DNA of 64,000 bases from Theobroma cacao. Its lineage: Eukaryota > Streptophyta > Magnoliopsida > Malvales > Malvaceae. A program made the position numbers and the translations under genes. The stretch is from assembly GCF_000208745.1 (NCBI RefSeq), contig NC_030859.1, forward strand, positions 20,602,361 to 20,666,360, written 5' to 3'. The number at the start of each line of letters is the position of its first letter. Position 1 is the first letter of the stretch. Positions 51,562 to 63,980 of the stretch are shown here, in pieces. The notes below the pieces were generated by a model that did no database searches, was not told the DNA's origin, and worked only from the letters and a program-made list of their open reading frames with translations.

Positions 51562-54500
51562 GGGGGAAGATGTTTGCCAGATTGGAGAAGACTTGGCACA
51601 TGAAACCGCCTGTTTGACTTGTAGCCGAAGCCTGGAAGTTATATATTGACTACACGCAATTGGATTAGGAGAAAAGCCTAAGTAGAATAAGACATGGGAA
51701 ATGGCTGCGGATTTCTTGAAAGAAAAAAATATTTCTAGTAACCATTTTCACGTGCTTGTTTTTGCTTTACCTTAATCATTTCTCAAATCTTGATACCCTT
51801 TTGTCTGATTAGAGCTAGCTATGTCTTATAAAAAGATAGCCAAAGCTGACCAGTACTGTAAACCCAAGATGGTCAAATCTCAAATTCAACACTTGTTTAT
51901 GTTCTTACCTTTGCTTGCTTCAATAGCGGAATTCTTCCATTTAACTTCCTGTCTCCATTTCGATGGGCTTATCTATGTTGTTCCAACTCAGGGTAACTAC
52001 TAAAAGGTTGTTAGCAACTTGAAAACGGGTTAGTTTGAAAAGATTAGTTTCTGAATAATTTTGAATCTCGTGGAGGAAAAGAAGAGGAAATTATTGTCCC
52101 AAAAATTGTAAAACATGATCAAAACATGAAGAAGTTTTCAATGTCTATACCCTTAATGACATGAGTCTTATATTCTGCAGTTATCATCCTGATTGATTTT
52201 TTATATTAAAAGCCTCATAAAATTGATTATAAACCACAATATTACTTCAGAATAAGTGTTGTAGCAGATTTACCATAACCATGTTGCAAAAAAAACATTT
52301 GAAGATCAAAAGGACTAGATTACCTTAATCTATTTACTTGTCCACATTGTTCCTTGATGTCACCATCGACTCTGTTACTTGGACCATTGTCGTCGAATGA
52401 AATGGTCCTGGCTGATGCTGGCTTGGCTAGGTATATCGACCCAAAAAATTTAATACTGTGGATGGAGTTTTGTCAGCTTACCTCCACAAAAACATGGTTC
52501 AAAGTGGAATTTGACCATGCTTGGACGGCTAAGGGATTAGATGCATGATTATGAAAGGAAAATGCCACCAAGGAAAGCAAAAGTGGGCCCCTGCTGCTTG
52601 ATTAGGATGGGGAAAATAATGTGAACCCTATTGAAGATAAAGCTTGTTTGTTAGGCTGAGTTGGCTCCATGACGTGTACGGTTTTTGTTGGAAAGCTAAA
52701 AAGGAAACAAGTCATCATTTTTCCTCTTCAATGTGATTATGTATTAGGTAATAATGCAAAGCTTTATCCCAATGTGGCTTAATTAATTTGTTTATGTTAT
52801 GTCATATTGGAATTCCTACAAGATTCCCAATCAGCATACTTGCTTGGGGATGTTGCCCTTTTGAGTTTTGAGCTAATAATTTTTTTTTCTCATTCAAATA
52901 AAAATTTATTAGTACCAAAAACGAAATAAAATCATTTCAAATTACCATTGCGTATAAAATTTATCAACTTAATCAATATCAAAGCTAACAAGGAGTTAAT
53001 GAAAACATTTGCATAAAAACAACATTATCGATAATTTTTCTCGCGTTGTGAATTTTAATTATCATTTGTCCCACGATCTAAGCAATTTTATAATTAATAC
53101 TCCTTTTTTGAGCTAATAATTAAAGCACCCTTTTTATGATTTTGATTTCTACCTAAATCCCATCATTCCCTTTCTCTCCCTATCTCAATCCCTTTTTTTT
53201 TTTTTCTAAATGATAAGCTTGTCCTGGAAATAACAATGAATTATGCCCTAGACTTTCAATTTCTAGGGTCACGGTAAATCATTAAAGAAATACTACTAGC
53301 CTTTATGTCTTAAAGTTTCAACTTTTTGCTGCCATTAAGGAAATAGAATTTGAAGTGGAACTAGAATAGATTTAAGTGTATATTCTTATCCTCTTACAAG
53401 ACTATTAAGAGAGTGTAGAAGGGATTTTTAGATCAGTTTGAAAAATTATAAGTAAAATTTTTATCATATTTTAATTTATCGATAATTAAAAACTATTTCA
53501 CAGACGTTATTGAATCAAATAAATTTTTATATTTTTATTTACTTAATTACTATGAAGTTATCGTTTTTCCAGCAATTTCACAACAGTTTTGACTGTAACA
53601 AGTATAGCATTCAGAACTCATCTTATCATATTATTAAGGGAAGTCCTTTCTTTTAGCTATCTTGAACTTCCTTGCCACATTTAAACCTAATTTTCAAGGC
53701 TTTGGCACGTTTTCATGACGATTTTCTCACTGAGTATGCCAAACCATTCTAAGTTTTAACTAGTTTGAGTGGCTGAAGGGGGTATCACACTGGGAAAAAG
53801 TTGCAGAGGTTACTTGATAACCCATTAATAGAAATTTGGTTCAAGGGGTAGGAGTTTTTTCTTTTCTTCTCTTTTATTTTTTATGGCAAAGCTAGATAGT
53901 GTGAGGTCCATTGTTTCTAGATTAGGCAGAGTTGGATTTAAATTTGACACAAATGGAAATCCCACTTCCATGATCCATGATGAAATTTCGTAAATTTTCG
54001 AATTTACAGAAGTATTAGATATGAAGATATCATAGATGTAAAGTCTAACTATAATATCAAAATTTAAGTAATTTAAATTTGAACCTTATTTTCACATCTA
54101 GAAGTATGAAATCAATACTATAATTGAAACGTAGATACGAAGATTGTACCTGATCTAATTTGCTCTTAAGCTTGTTGGGAATCTAATAATTATCATAACA
54201 AACAATCTAGGCCCCTGAAGAAAAATCTCTCAAATTCCCTTTTGATCACTCAAAATTTTCCCCTACTTGAAATGTTCTTGATTGGCCTTTAATGAAGGAA
54301 AAGTTCTGGGGCCAAAGATGCTAAAACATTGCAAAGTGGGGGTCACCTAATGTACTTAACAATTTTAAGCCACTACTAAAGGAAACCTACTTGAATACTA
54401 AAATAAAGATGCTTCCCAGAGTCTATGGATAACTTCTCTTTATGCAGGGGACTAATTAATTTTGAGAGTATTTCAATCTTCGATTCAATAATAAGTATAT

Positions 54501-57500
54501 ATTTAGCTGATTAGACATGATAGTTTATATTTTTTTATGTACTTGACATATGATATATCTTGATAATACGATCATGTGATTCTTGTTATATGAACAAAAA
54601 ATAATAAATAATATTAAGTTTGATTATTGTTAATTTTATATTATAATTAAAAATTTTATAAATACAAATCAAAATATAAAAATTTATTTAAATATAATAA
54701 AAAAAATTAATTACATGAATTTATCGAACAGCATATTTTTGTGCTTGAAAGGGTCACCTCAACCTTGCAAAAGGACCATGTCAATGTTCAACTTGAAGGG
54801 CTTGAACCCTTCAACCTGAACATGACCCATCAACTTGGGCCATGCCAGGTATGACCCAATCGACCTGAACATGATAGTTAAACTGCCATGTACCTTACTC
54901 TGAAGCCTCTCTATCTCCATGAACAACACAATAGTCAAAATCTTCTGCTTGACTTGTATGATCTTCATTGGATTTCCTTTGCATAACAAAACCCAATTGA
55001 CCTGAACAAGATACCTACAAATGCCATGTGCCTTGCCTCATCTTGCTCTAAACCTCCCCTATCTTTAAGAACTAACGGTCTGATTGACTGTAAAATCAAA
55101 TCAAATTGGAAATTTTAAAACGTTGCGTGCTGGAAATGTCACCCTCAGGTTGAAAATCTCGAAGCTCAGGCAAATCAAATCACCTTTTCTATGCTTTTTT
55201 TATGTTGAAAATGACGACTCCTACGCCATTAGATTTGTTCAAATTATTGACTTACGAATGCCCACGAGCATGCTCTTTTATCTTATCATTTAAACATTGC
55301 TAAAATCGATCATTTGTTTTGTCAGGCTGCAACAATTTGAACCCAAAGAATGATTCTAGATTCAAAGCTTTATAATGGGTTTTTTACTAGCATTCATATC
55401 AAATATTACATCAGTATCATTTTGTAAATGTATAAATGTAAAAATTTAATGGCTTTTTTTTTATGAAAAAGGGTTATAATTCGTTGAAATTCAAATGTAA
55501 TACGGGTTTTGCATTAACTAAAAATTGATTTGAAGGGTTAAAATTCTTTCAATCTTTTAACATTGAATGATCTCGAAATTTGAATGAACAACTCTATCCT
55601 GAATTAAATATCATTCTTGAATGCATTATTAATGGTGAAACATGGTGTGTTTTGTCTTGTTTTAAAGCAGTGGACAATCTATTTATTTCATGCTTCATTA
55701 TAAAAATAAAAAAAATATTTTTTTTTATTTTTTAAAGAAAAGGAGAGCCATTCAATAACTCATAAGCCAACAACATATGTAGTTGAGTTTGGTTTTGTCC
55801 AAGTGCAAAGGTGTATAGTTAGATGTCAGTATGCGAATAGAGGGGAGATCCCAAATCCAAAAATCTTTTGACTCTGGTTAAGGTTTTAAGGCACGCAATT
55901 TGCGGAGCCAACTTTCACGGTCTTTCCTCCACGTTTACCCTATCTTACCTTTCTCTCTTTCTTTCTTGTCTGAAATGATTCAATTATTTTAGTGGGGGCT
56001 TAGAAAAGGGAACTGAATTGAATATTCCTATGCAATTGTAAACTGGGTTTGGTCTGGCTGTTACCGTTATTTAGTCAGCTGCAACTGGATGACCTGAGTA
56101 CAAAAAAAAAAAATTCAATCTTGGTAAGCTTTGGTGAGTTTGTTTTTGTTGATTGATTTGAGCTGTTGAGCTTGGATTCTGATCTGGGTATTGCTCTTTT
56201 TGATTGGATTTTTTGATCTATTTTGATTTTTTGGTTGCATACTTGAATTGGGTTTTGGTTCATTGGCCTGGAAAAGAAGGGGGTAACATGGGGGGAAATG
56301 ATTTTCCATATTCAAAAGTTTGATTTGCTGGTAAATTTGCCATTTTTGGGCTGTTTCAGTTAATTGAGCCTCATGAGTATCCCCTAAACACCATTTATGG
56401 TGTTTTCTTTTTTCTTTTAAATAATTATGTTTTATTTTGGTTTTCTTTTCTTTCCTTTGTTGGTTGCTTGCTGCAAGTTGTCTTTTAAAATATGCTCTTT
56501 GACAAGTAGTTGGATCCCTTAATGGTTTATACTCTTCTTGATTTATGTATTGAGGTGTTCCATTCCTAAGATAGGTAGATCACTAGTGGAAAGAGGAAAG
56601 GAGGAAAACAGGAATCCTGCCATTGGGTTTGAGCTTGAGAAACAGCATGCATCAAACTGCAATTTCATTCTGATGCTAAACCAATATGTTGCCTTGGTTA
56701 ATTGGAAGTTGAGATCTTTAGTCTGTCGGTGACAGAACTGTTGTTTCCAATGCGTTGTATTGGCCTTCCAATGGTGGTTGTAATAGCACAGATTTAAAAC
56801 TGGATCGTTTGAAGGAAACCTCTTTTCACTTTTGAGCTTGATTACTGTTTTGAGCTTTATCCATCTTGTTCACTTTAATGTTTACTGGTAGCATTCCAGT
56901 ATGTGAAGAGTTTTGGCTGCTTCTAAGACAAGAAGCTGGAACCTCTTCCTCATCTTCCTATGTAATAACCTAGTTAAATAGTAGTCTTGGGAGACTTGAA
57001 TGCCAATCAAGATTTTCCTCGAGCATTGCAGGCGTCATCTTGAACTTATAACATATTACATACTTGTACCGCTGGAAATTTGGCACTTCTTAAGCTACTA
57101 TAATGACAAGGTTGGTGCTTCATTATTAACCACTGTACTTATATGTGTTAAATAAGAGTATGGCTATCATGTATCTATTAACAGTGTTCAATGCATCTTC
57201 GTGGTCTAATTCACTGGTTCATCACTCTTCACCTATCTTTATCTTGAACTCTCTGTCAAGATGAATTCTAAAGTGCATGGCTGCCCTTTAACTTTTTGCT
57301 TGTTGTCCTTGATTCGGATAGATTGAACTTCTAATGTCTAATGTTATTTTTGGCAGGCAAGTGAGAGAATTGCAGAAAAGGTTATGAAACTTTTTCAGAT
57401 GAGGAGTTAAGAGTGAAGGCCCAACTCATCTTCTGTCCTCCCCTCCATGGTTATCAATAAACTAGATCTAACAAAGAGTGTGTGCTGGCATTAACATTCA

Positions 57501-57511
57501 AAGCTACAATT
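51562..57511. other. Long intergenic region, then SINAT 5' leader
   Basis: I see no supported gene in nearly 6 kb. Small frames (for example 51821-52003 and 52354-52548) lack recognisable domains or splice partners. A local repeat lies at 54855-55065. From roughly 55900 the sequence is probably the promoter and untranslated leader of the SINAT gene. A TTTTTGGCAG acceptor just before 57358 suggests at least one 5'-UTR intron. Confidence 0.55.
54855..55065. repeat. Diverged direct repeat
   Basis: Two blocks share CCCAAT(C/T)GACCTGAACA(T/A)GAT and then TGCCATGT(A/G)CCTT, followed by a CTCT-rich stretch; they start near 54856 and 54991. A third related phrase starts near 54815. It is probably an old repeat remnant of unknown origin. 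Confidence 0.5.
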
Positions 57512-59428
57512 ATGGCGCCTGGTGGTGGTATCTGCAAAGATGTGATCGAGTCTCGCGTTGCATTTGCAGATTATGATATGGCAACTTCAAGTATGGAGTT
57601 AAGAGGTTCCCCTTTAAGAAAAGCTGCAACTGGTTTAGGGGGAAATCTGGGAGCAACATCAACAAACGATGTGCATGAACTACTTGAGTGTCCTGTTTGC
57701 GTAAATTTGATGTATCCTCCAATTTACCAGGTACGTTTACCTTCCATGCCGAAAATAAAAATTCAGAAAGCATTTCGAATTGCATTCTCCTTGAGATTTT
57801 ATACTTGTATCATTGTCAAACCAAACAACATTGGCATTTGACATTGTATATCATGCAAAATGAAATAAATTATATATTTCTTGATCAATCAAGATTGAAG
57901 AAATTGGCATCATGGATAATTTGTAATACCACCGAGGCAGAAACTTTTTCCCAAATCTTTAAGCAGAAGAAAGTGGGATTATCGTCTAACATTGTAAAAG
58001 TAATTGAGAAGATGGCAATATTTTAAATGCTATTCTGGTGTATGCACATTGTGATTATGATACTCCTTAATTGAACTATTTTGGATGCTTAAAGGCTAGG
58101 CAGCTGACAGATATATGGACACCATAATACTTCAGTATGCATGAGTAAAAGTGTCTTAGGGAAGAAGTTTTACATTTGCATCTCCTGCATCAATGCTTTA
58201 CAATCATAACATAAAGTTTCTACTTAAACATTCTTTTAGTGACAGCTTTTAATCTTTATGTTTAGTGTCCGAATGGCCACACTGTATGTTCAATTTGCAA
58301 GGCCAGAGTTCACAACTCTTGCCCAACTTGCCGCAATGAGCTTGGAAATATAAGGTGTTTGGCTCTGGAGAAAGTAGCTGAGTCATTGGAACTTCCTTGC
58401 AGATACCAGACTCTGGGTTGTCATGATATTTTTCCATACTACAGCAAGCTCAAGCATGAAAAAAACTGTAGATATCGCCCATATAATTGCCCTTATGCTG
58501 GAGCCGAATGCTCTGTCACTGGTAATATATCATTTCTTGTCATGCATCTCAAGAACGATCACAAGGTTGACATGCATGATGGGTGTACATTCAACCACAG
58601 ATATGTCAAATCCAATCCCCATGAAGTGGAAAATGCCACATGGATGTTAACTGTAAGATCTCTTGCCCTCTCCCTCCCTCCTCCTCCTCCTCTCTGTGAC
58701 ATACGCATACTTGCAACAAGTTCGCAAACTTTTGTACATCATCTCAAACAGGTGTCTTGTCTGATCCTTTCCACAAATGATTAATGTAGTGACAGATGTT
58801 GAGAATGAGATTTCTAAGAAACCTTAATGATTGCATTCTTTATTTCACTTCTAACATGTTCTGCTTCTTTGATCAATTAATTCTTGAACCTTGCAAATCA
58901 CTTGATACTTTCAACTAATTAATTATATTAATGCTTAGATGACATATGAACATCAGAAATCTTGAATATTACCAAACAAAAAATGCTCTAAAATGCTAGA
59001 ACCCATTTTCGTTGTCCAGGATAATGAGTAGTATAGTACGTATTCATGAAACTCCATTCAGTTTGATCCATACTTAAAGGCATTGATGATTTTCCTATAT
59101 GCTGCAGGTTTTCAACTGTTTTGGTCGACAATTTTGCTTGCACTTTGAGGCTTTTCACATAGGAATGGCACCAGTTTACATGGCCTTCCTGCGATTCATG
59201 GGCGATGAAGACGAGGCGAGGCAATTCAGTTACAGTCTAGAAGTTGGCGGCAATGGCAGGAAGTTTATATGGCAAGGAGTTCCTAGAAGCATCCGTGATA
59301 GTCATAGGAAAGTTCGAGATAGTCAAGACGGACTAATCATTCAGAGAAACCTGGCACTCTTCTTCTCTGGCGGTGATAGACAGGAACTGAAGCTGAAAGT
59401 GGCCGGCCGAATTTGGAAAGAACAATGA
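57512..59428 (+). CDS. SINAT-type (Seven in absentia) RING E3 ubiquitin ligase
   Basis: Three exons, 57512-57730, 58266-58652 and 59108-59428, are all GT-AG in phase 0 and give 308 residues, the usual SINAT length. A C3HC4 RING finger spans about 60-96, with exon 1 ending in its middle (ECPVC...CPNGH...CPTC). A SIAH-type double zinc finger spans about 113-173 and the TRAF-like substrate-binding domain about 180-302, with FGRQFCLHFEAF and WKEQ near the end. SINAT proteins dimerise through the TRAF-like domain and ubiquitinate targets in auxin, light, brassinosteroid or autophagy control; the specific target here is unknown. The ATG at 57512 is preceded by an in-frame non-ATG extension that I leave out. 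The gene looks intact. Confidence 0.95.
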
Positions 59429-60769
59429 GATTAAGTCCGGATTGAAATCTATGATATTGTAGTTTAAATTTGCAGGGGAAATGATATTTAATATATATAA
59501 AATAAAAGGTTGCAAGAGAATTTATGCATTTTTCTGTAAATTTTGTAGATAAAGATGCCACATTGTGAGGAAAACTGTGATTTGCAATGGAGTTTACTAT
59601 TAATTTTTATTGAAATTTCAGCACTATACAAATTTGCAGCAATTGATAGGCATAAATTGCTTTGTTGATTGCCCCTGACTCATCCTGCTAAGCAGCCATG
59701 AGCAATCCTTTCTGCACAGGTCCTCAAATGAAGCCTATGCTGTCCATTGCAATGAGATCAACAATATTTGGTCAATAGCAAACATTTTAAAGCTTGTCAA
59801 CCCCATTTAATAAGAATTTAAGTTTCACGGTTAAGCATTTGATTCAATAATTGATAAGCATTCATTTCAATGATAAGTGTACGATTTTTTCTTTAAATAA
59901 CAAGAAATAATTTGGAATCTCGACTTTTTCAACTAAATATTAGGTTTTAATTGCTTTGAAACCCAGCTTTACGAGACTTCCAAAAATTAACGCAAGCTTT
60001 TTATATATTATTATTAACTCTTCAAAAATATATTTACTTATGTCCAAAATGGATTTTTTTTATAAAAGTTAAATTTAAATAATTAGTTATAAAAATAATA
60101 ATCAAAAGAAAATTTAACTTTTCCTTAGGATAGGATGAGAAAAATAGTAACAAAGGCATTACATTTGGAATAAAAATCTTTCATACTTATTTAGTACTCC
60201 GTTTGATGTCTCTTTTCATAATTTTACGTCACGTATTTAATTTTATATTATTAATACAAAATCTTAAATTCTTAATCCTAAATCATCAAATTTAAATCTT
60301 AATAAAAAAAATTTTAAAAACATGTGACATAAAATTATGAAAGATTACACTAAACAAGACATTGAGTAAATATAATTTCTATTTCTCCATTCATGCATTT
60401 CCCCCTTTCTCTTTTAGTATTATAAAAGCCATCAATTTTGGAACTAGAATATGTACTCTTTGTGCCATCAAAACCCACTTTCTTCTTTTGAAATGAGAGA
60501 TTTTGTCTTAAAAAAGGTGGATTTAAATAATATATATGGTACTGCAAGCTTCCCAACAATCTTGCTTCATTCTATGACTTCCAATATTCTTAAATTCAAC
60601 AGCATTTTGAGGACCCCAAGAATATATTATGTGTCTTCCATGGAAGACAAGGTTACTACATGCACTTGCTCATAGTGGCCTCCCCCATTACATAAATTTG
60701 TTAGAGAAATAGACATAATTTTGGCATGTTCTTTCCTCACACCATTGAATGCCAGCAGATGAGAACAGA
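59429..60769. other. SINAT 3' flank and intergenic sequence
   Basis: There is no gene. Positions 59830-60180 are copied at about 63205-63570, as part of the SINAT 3'-end duplication. Confidence 0.6.
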
Positions 60770-61208
60770 TCATGCAATTGCCTTTGTGCGTTTGGTCTGA
60801 GATGTTTGAGGCTCATGGCAAGCTGAAAAGAGTCCACAGCAGCCCAAAGCTTTGCAGCTGAATGAATTTGTTAGCAGAAATATTAATTTCTTGATTATAT
60901 AAAAGAAAAAAAAATCATTTAGAAGTATGGGTAAACAATTTCAGGTTAAAACTAAATGAACCCAATTAATCAAAAACAAGGTTAGACTTACAACATATTC
61001 ATGAAGCCTCCTTCCCCTTCCCTTGTTGTACTTGAACAACATTTTGTCTTCCTGTCTTCTGTTGGAAACTAATTTTTCCATCATATAATCCAACTTAAAA
61101 AGCCCAAAGAAATTACCAGAAATGAAACAAAACATAAAATCAAAACAGACCTGATGGCTTGTCCACCTGAGGCTTATCATTTGCATCGACAATTGACCTT
61201 ACTTCCAT
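60770..61208 (-). CDS. Three-exon Cys-rich peptide, 70 residues, unrecognised
   Basis: The exons are 61208-61151 (58 bp), 61058-60992 (67 bp) and 60857-60770 (88 bp). Both introns are short and GT-AG (CAG/GTCTG...ACAG; TT/GTAAGT...TTCAG), and their odd phases (1 and 2) rejoin into one frame ending at TGA. The product begins MEVRSIVD, has a charged N-terminal third, a CC pair at 26-27, a Gly-rich turn (EGEGGF), a Cys cluster CKALGCCGLFSAC at 43-55 and a basic tail. There is no signal peptide. The Cys-rich hydrophobic C-terminal patch loosely recalls CYSTM-type proteins, but the match is not good enough to name. A TATAAATA lies about 80 bp upstream. No single ORF covers it. Confidence 0.6.
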
Positions 61209-61289
61209 AAGAGAAATTTGGTTTCTTTCTAACTCTTTTTGTGGTCAAGGAATGATTTCTTTTGGCTTCAGTTTTCATGTCTTTGCATG

Positions 61290-61297
61290 TATTTATA
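61290..61297 (-). promoter_or_regulatory. TATA box of the Cys-rich peptide gene
   Basis: TATAAATA on the minus strand lies 82 bp upstream of the ATG at 61208. Transcription would start near 61262. Confidence 0.55.
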
Positions 61298-61830
61298 AGC
61301 AAGGTAATGGATGAAAGGGAATATAAAGGTGGGCTGGCTTACTCTAACTTTTAATCTCTTAATTATTAGTCCAAACTTGATCATGGAATAAGATTCTTAG
61401 GTAATTCTCCATCAAGGGAAACAGCTAATAATGGCAGCAAAATCAGTGTCAACATCTAAGCATAAAAAGAATATTACATATCATCCATTATATTAATTTG
61501 GTTTAGATTCCTGGCAAAAGAAGAGGAGGAAAAAAAAAAAAGAAGTGAACAAATGTGCAACATGAATGTGCTTCATTTAGATTAAAAGTTCATATGTCAG
61601 GTTGCTAAGTCAGCATTGTTAAGATAGTGAACGTCAGTGAAGTTACATGATATTCCATCTCATATCTGATATGAACACGAATAATAGATACATATGAAAT
61701 TTTAAACCGATAGACTTTTATCAATATTTACATATGTATATACATATATATAAATAAAATACGTAAATATACATATATAAATCAAAGCAGGAAGTAGCCA
61801 AACAGATAAAGCAAAACAAAACACAATATT
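61298..61830. other. Intergenic sequence upstream of the Cys-rich peptide gene
   Basis: I see no gene. An AT-rich palindromic stretch (ACATATGTATATACATATAT) lies near 61728-61750. Confidence 0.5.
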
Positions 61831-61965
61831 GACATATACATACTTGCAATAAGTTCGCAAACTTTGATATGCTTAACATGGTAGTACCCGTTTTCCCTTT
61901 CCAAAATAATGATTAGTATAGTATGTATCCATGAAATTCCATTCAGTTTGATCCATACTTAAAGC

Positions 61966-63032
61966 TAGTGGCGGAGCTAGGATTTTGCGTTTAGGGGCGA
62001 AGACAACGTCTATAAAAAAGTTATATTAGAAATTCAATGTTTGACAAAAATATAAAGTAACTTAAATGGAAAAAGTTCATATGAAAATTACAAAAGTAAT
62101 TTTAATTTTGTATCAAGTACAAAATAAAGATATTTTTTAACAACTTTTGCATGCTAAGATTGAATATCTTTAATTGAGCTCAACGGTCTTTTATAGAATT
62201 GAGGGCATTTATCATTGAATAATCATTATCAAAGTCTCGAATGATTTCCTTTTCGATGAGAATAATCAACGAATTTTTAAGGGAATCATCTGATATTCTT
62301 TTATGAGTCTTGCTCTTAACGAGTTTCATAACAAAAATTACACGTTCTAATATTGCAGTGAAATCTGGAAGAGTTAAGACAAGCCGGATTGTACTCCACA
62401 GGAGCAGTTTTCACTGCTTTCTTATTGCTTTAAGTAGATTTTAATGAAATACACTTTTATTGGCCGAGCAAAAAAAAAAAAAAAGACAAGCTCGATAAAT
62501 CTATCAATAAGGAAGTAAGCTTTTGATATTTTCGTCTTTTCTAACACTAGACATAGATCAGAAAGTGTAGATACATTTTTCAAAACCTAATTATGAAGAA
62601 CGGTAAGCTTGAATAGATCCAATTAATAGCTTAAGTGCATTTTATCATACTTAGTAAAGTCATCTAGGTAATATTTATTTGCAAGGTTGCAAATACTTTC
62701 AACATCAAATGATTTGAAATCATTCCGAGAGTCCAAAAATGTGCCAAAACTGAGCCACTCTACTAAATTCTTATTAAATTTAGAATCCAATTCTTACAAT
62801 AGTAAGTCTATTAAAATTAGTTGTTAATTAATTGTTATAGGGCATCTCACCAAACAAAAAATTATTTTAGGTGCAAAATTATAAAATTTCAAAAAATAAA
62901 AGCATATAAGAAAAATTTTAAAATTCTTGTGGGGGTAAAATTATAAAATTTCAAAAAATAAAAATAAATTATAAAAATTTTAAAATTGTTTGGAGATAGG
63001 GCCTTACTAACCCTCACTCCCTTTAGTCTCTG
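61966..63032 (-). mobile_element. hAT transposon remnant
   Basis: This 1067-bp insert is flanked by 8-bp repeats (CTTAAAGC at 61958-61965, TTTAAAGC at 63033-63040), with the parent SINAT intron as the empty site. The left end reads TAGTGGCGGAGC, typical of hAT termini; the right end is degraded. On the minus strand, about 62400 down to 62200 encodes the C-terminal hAT dimerisation region (LVLTLPDFTAILERV, then KLVKSKTHKRISDDSL and a stop). The rest of the transposase is lost. Confidence 0.75.
62384..62482 (+). mobile_element. Poly-A retroposon nested in the hAT element
   Basis: A roughly 99-bp insert ending in an A-run is flanked by 8-bp AAGACAAG at 62376-62383 and 62483-62490. Without it, the hAT dimerisation frame runs on directly, which confirms the insertion. 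The end (TTTTATTGGCCGAGC then A-run) resembles 3' ends of 5'-truncated plant LINEs. Confidence 0.7.
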
Positions 63033-63599
63033 TTTAAAGCCATTGATGATGAAGATGGCCTTTGCTTGCACTTTGAAGCTTTTCACATAGGAATGACATG
63101 GGTTCACATGGCCTTCTTGTGATTCAGGGGTAAAGAAGATGAGGCAAGGCAATTCAGTTACAATCTAGTAGTTGGTGGTAATGGTAGAAAGTTTACGTTT
63201 GGTACTTGAATATTTGATTTATCGATTGGTGTATGATTTTTTCTTTAAATAACAAGATTTGGAATCTCACCTTTTTTTTTAGGTTTTAATTGCTTTAAAA
63301 CCCAAAATTGTAATACTTACAAAAATTAATCCAAATGTTTTTCTATATTATTATTAATTATTCAAAAGTATATTTATTTTTATATCCAAGATGGATTTTT
63401 ATTTTTTTTCCTGGAAAAGGTTGAATTTAACTAATTAATAATAAAAAATAATATCAAAAGAAGTTTTAACTTTTACTTTGAATGGGATTTAAAAAATAGT
63501 AGAGAAATTTCAAAAAAGGACTTTCAAAGTAACAAAGCATCAATCAAATTTGGAACAAAAATTCCTATCTCAATTTGGTGTTTTCTTCCATATATATAG

Positions 63600-63917
63600 T
63601 GGATCAAACACACACCTCAAGACCAAATGGTATAAGAACCATTCTAACTCTCATCTAGTCAAGCTAACTTTTTCTGGTTAAAATGTTATTAAAGCTAAGG
63701 TCACAAGTTTGATCCCTGTGAAATCCTTGGGCCTTCAAGGGAGGGAGGCCATGTGAAGACTGTAATACTACCAAGATGGGTGACCTTAGTGTGGTGGGAT
63801 CCATTAGTAATGTGCTGTCCTTTCGAGAGCATAGTAGGGGATTAGGGACACTCCTTAAGACCAAACAGTGTAAAGACAATTTTGAGTCTCATCCAGACAA
63901 GTTAACTTTTCTGGTTG

Positions 63918-63918
<1 letters not shown>
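63600..63918. repeat. Repeat pair with a tRNA-like box
   Basis: Similar blocks of about 65 bp at 63620-63683 and 63856-63919 (GACCAAA...TCATC(T/C)AG(T/A)CAAG...TTTTCTGGTT) flank about 170 bp. The interior holds a B-box-like GTTTGATCC near 63708 and a 5S-like GATGGGTGACC near 63775. It may be a small terminal-repeat or pol III-derived element. Confidence 0.4.

Positions 63919-63919
<1 letters not shown>

Positions 63920-63977
<58 letters not shown>
63920..63977 (+). repeat. (TA)n microsatellite
   Basis: About 29 TA units without interruption, followed by a T-rich end of the window. Confidence 0.95.

Positions 63978-63980
<3 letters not shown>

Larger units (their letters stand above)
61831..63570 (+). 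pseudogene. Partial duplicate of the SINAT gene 3' end
   Basis: Positions 61831-61965 match SINAT intron 2 (58699-59085, with internal deletions). Positions 63041-63060 and 63060-63197 match the intron end and the first part of exon 3: the frame reads a CLHFEAFHIGM-like stretch, then TGA appears where the parent has a Cys/Arg-containing segment. Positions 63205-63570 match 59830-60183. RING and zinc-finger exons are absent, so it is a dead fragment. A hAT element splits it at 61966-63032. Confidence 0.8.

Noticed and set aside
63920..63977. Possible origin or attachment site in the TA run
   Set aside because: It is a plain dinucleotide microsatellite, and nothing else supports such a function in plant nuclear DNA.
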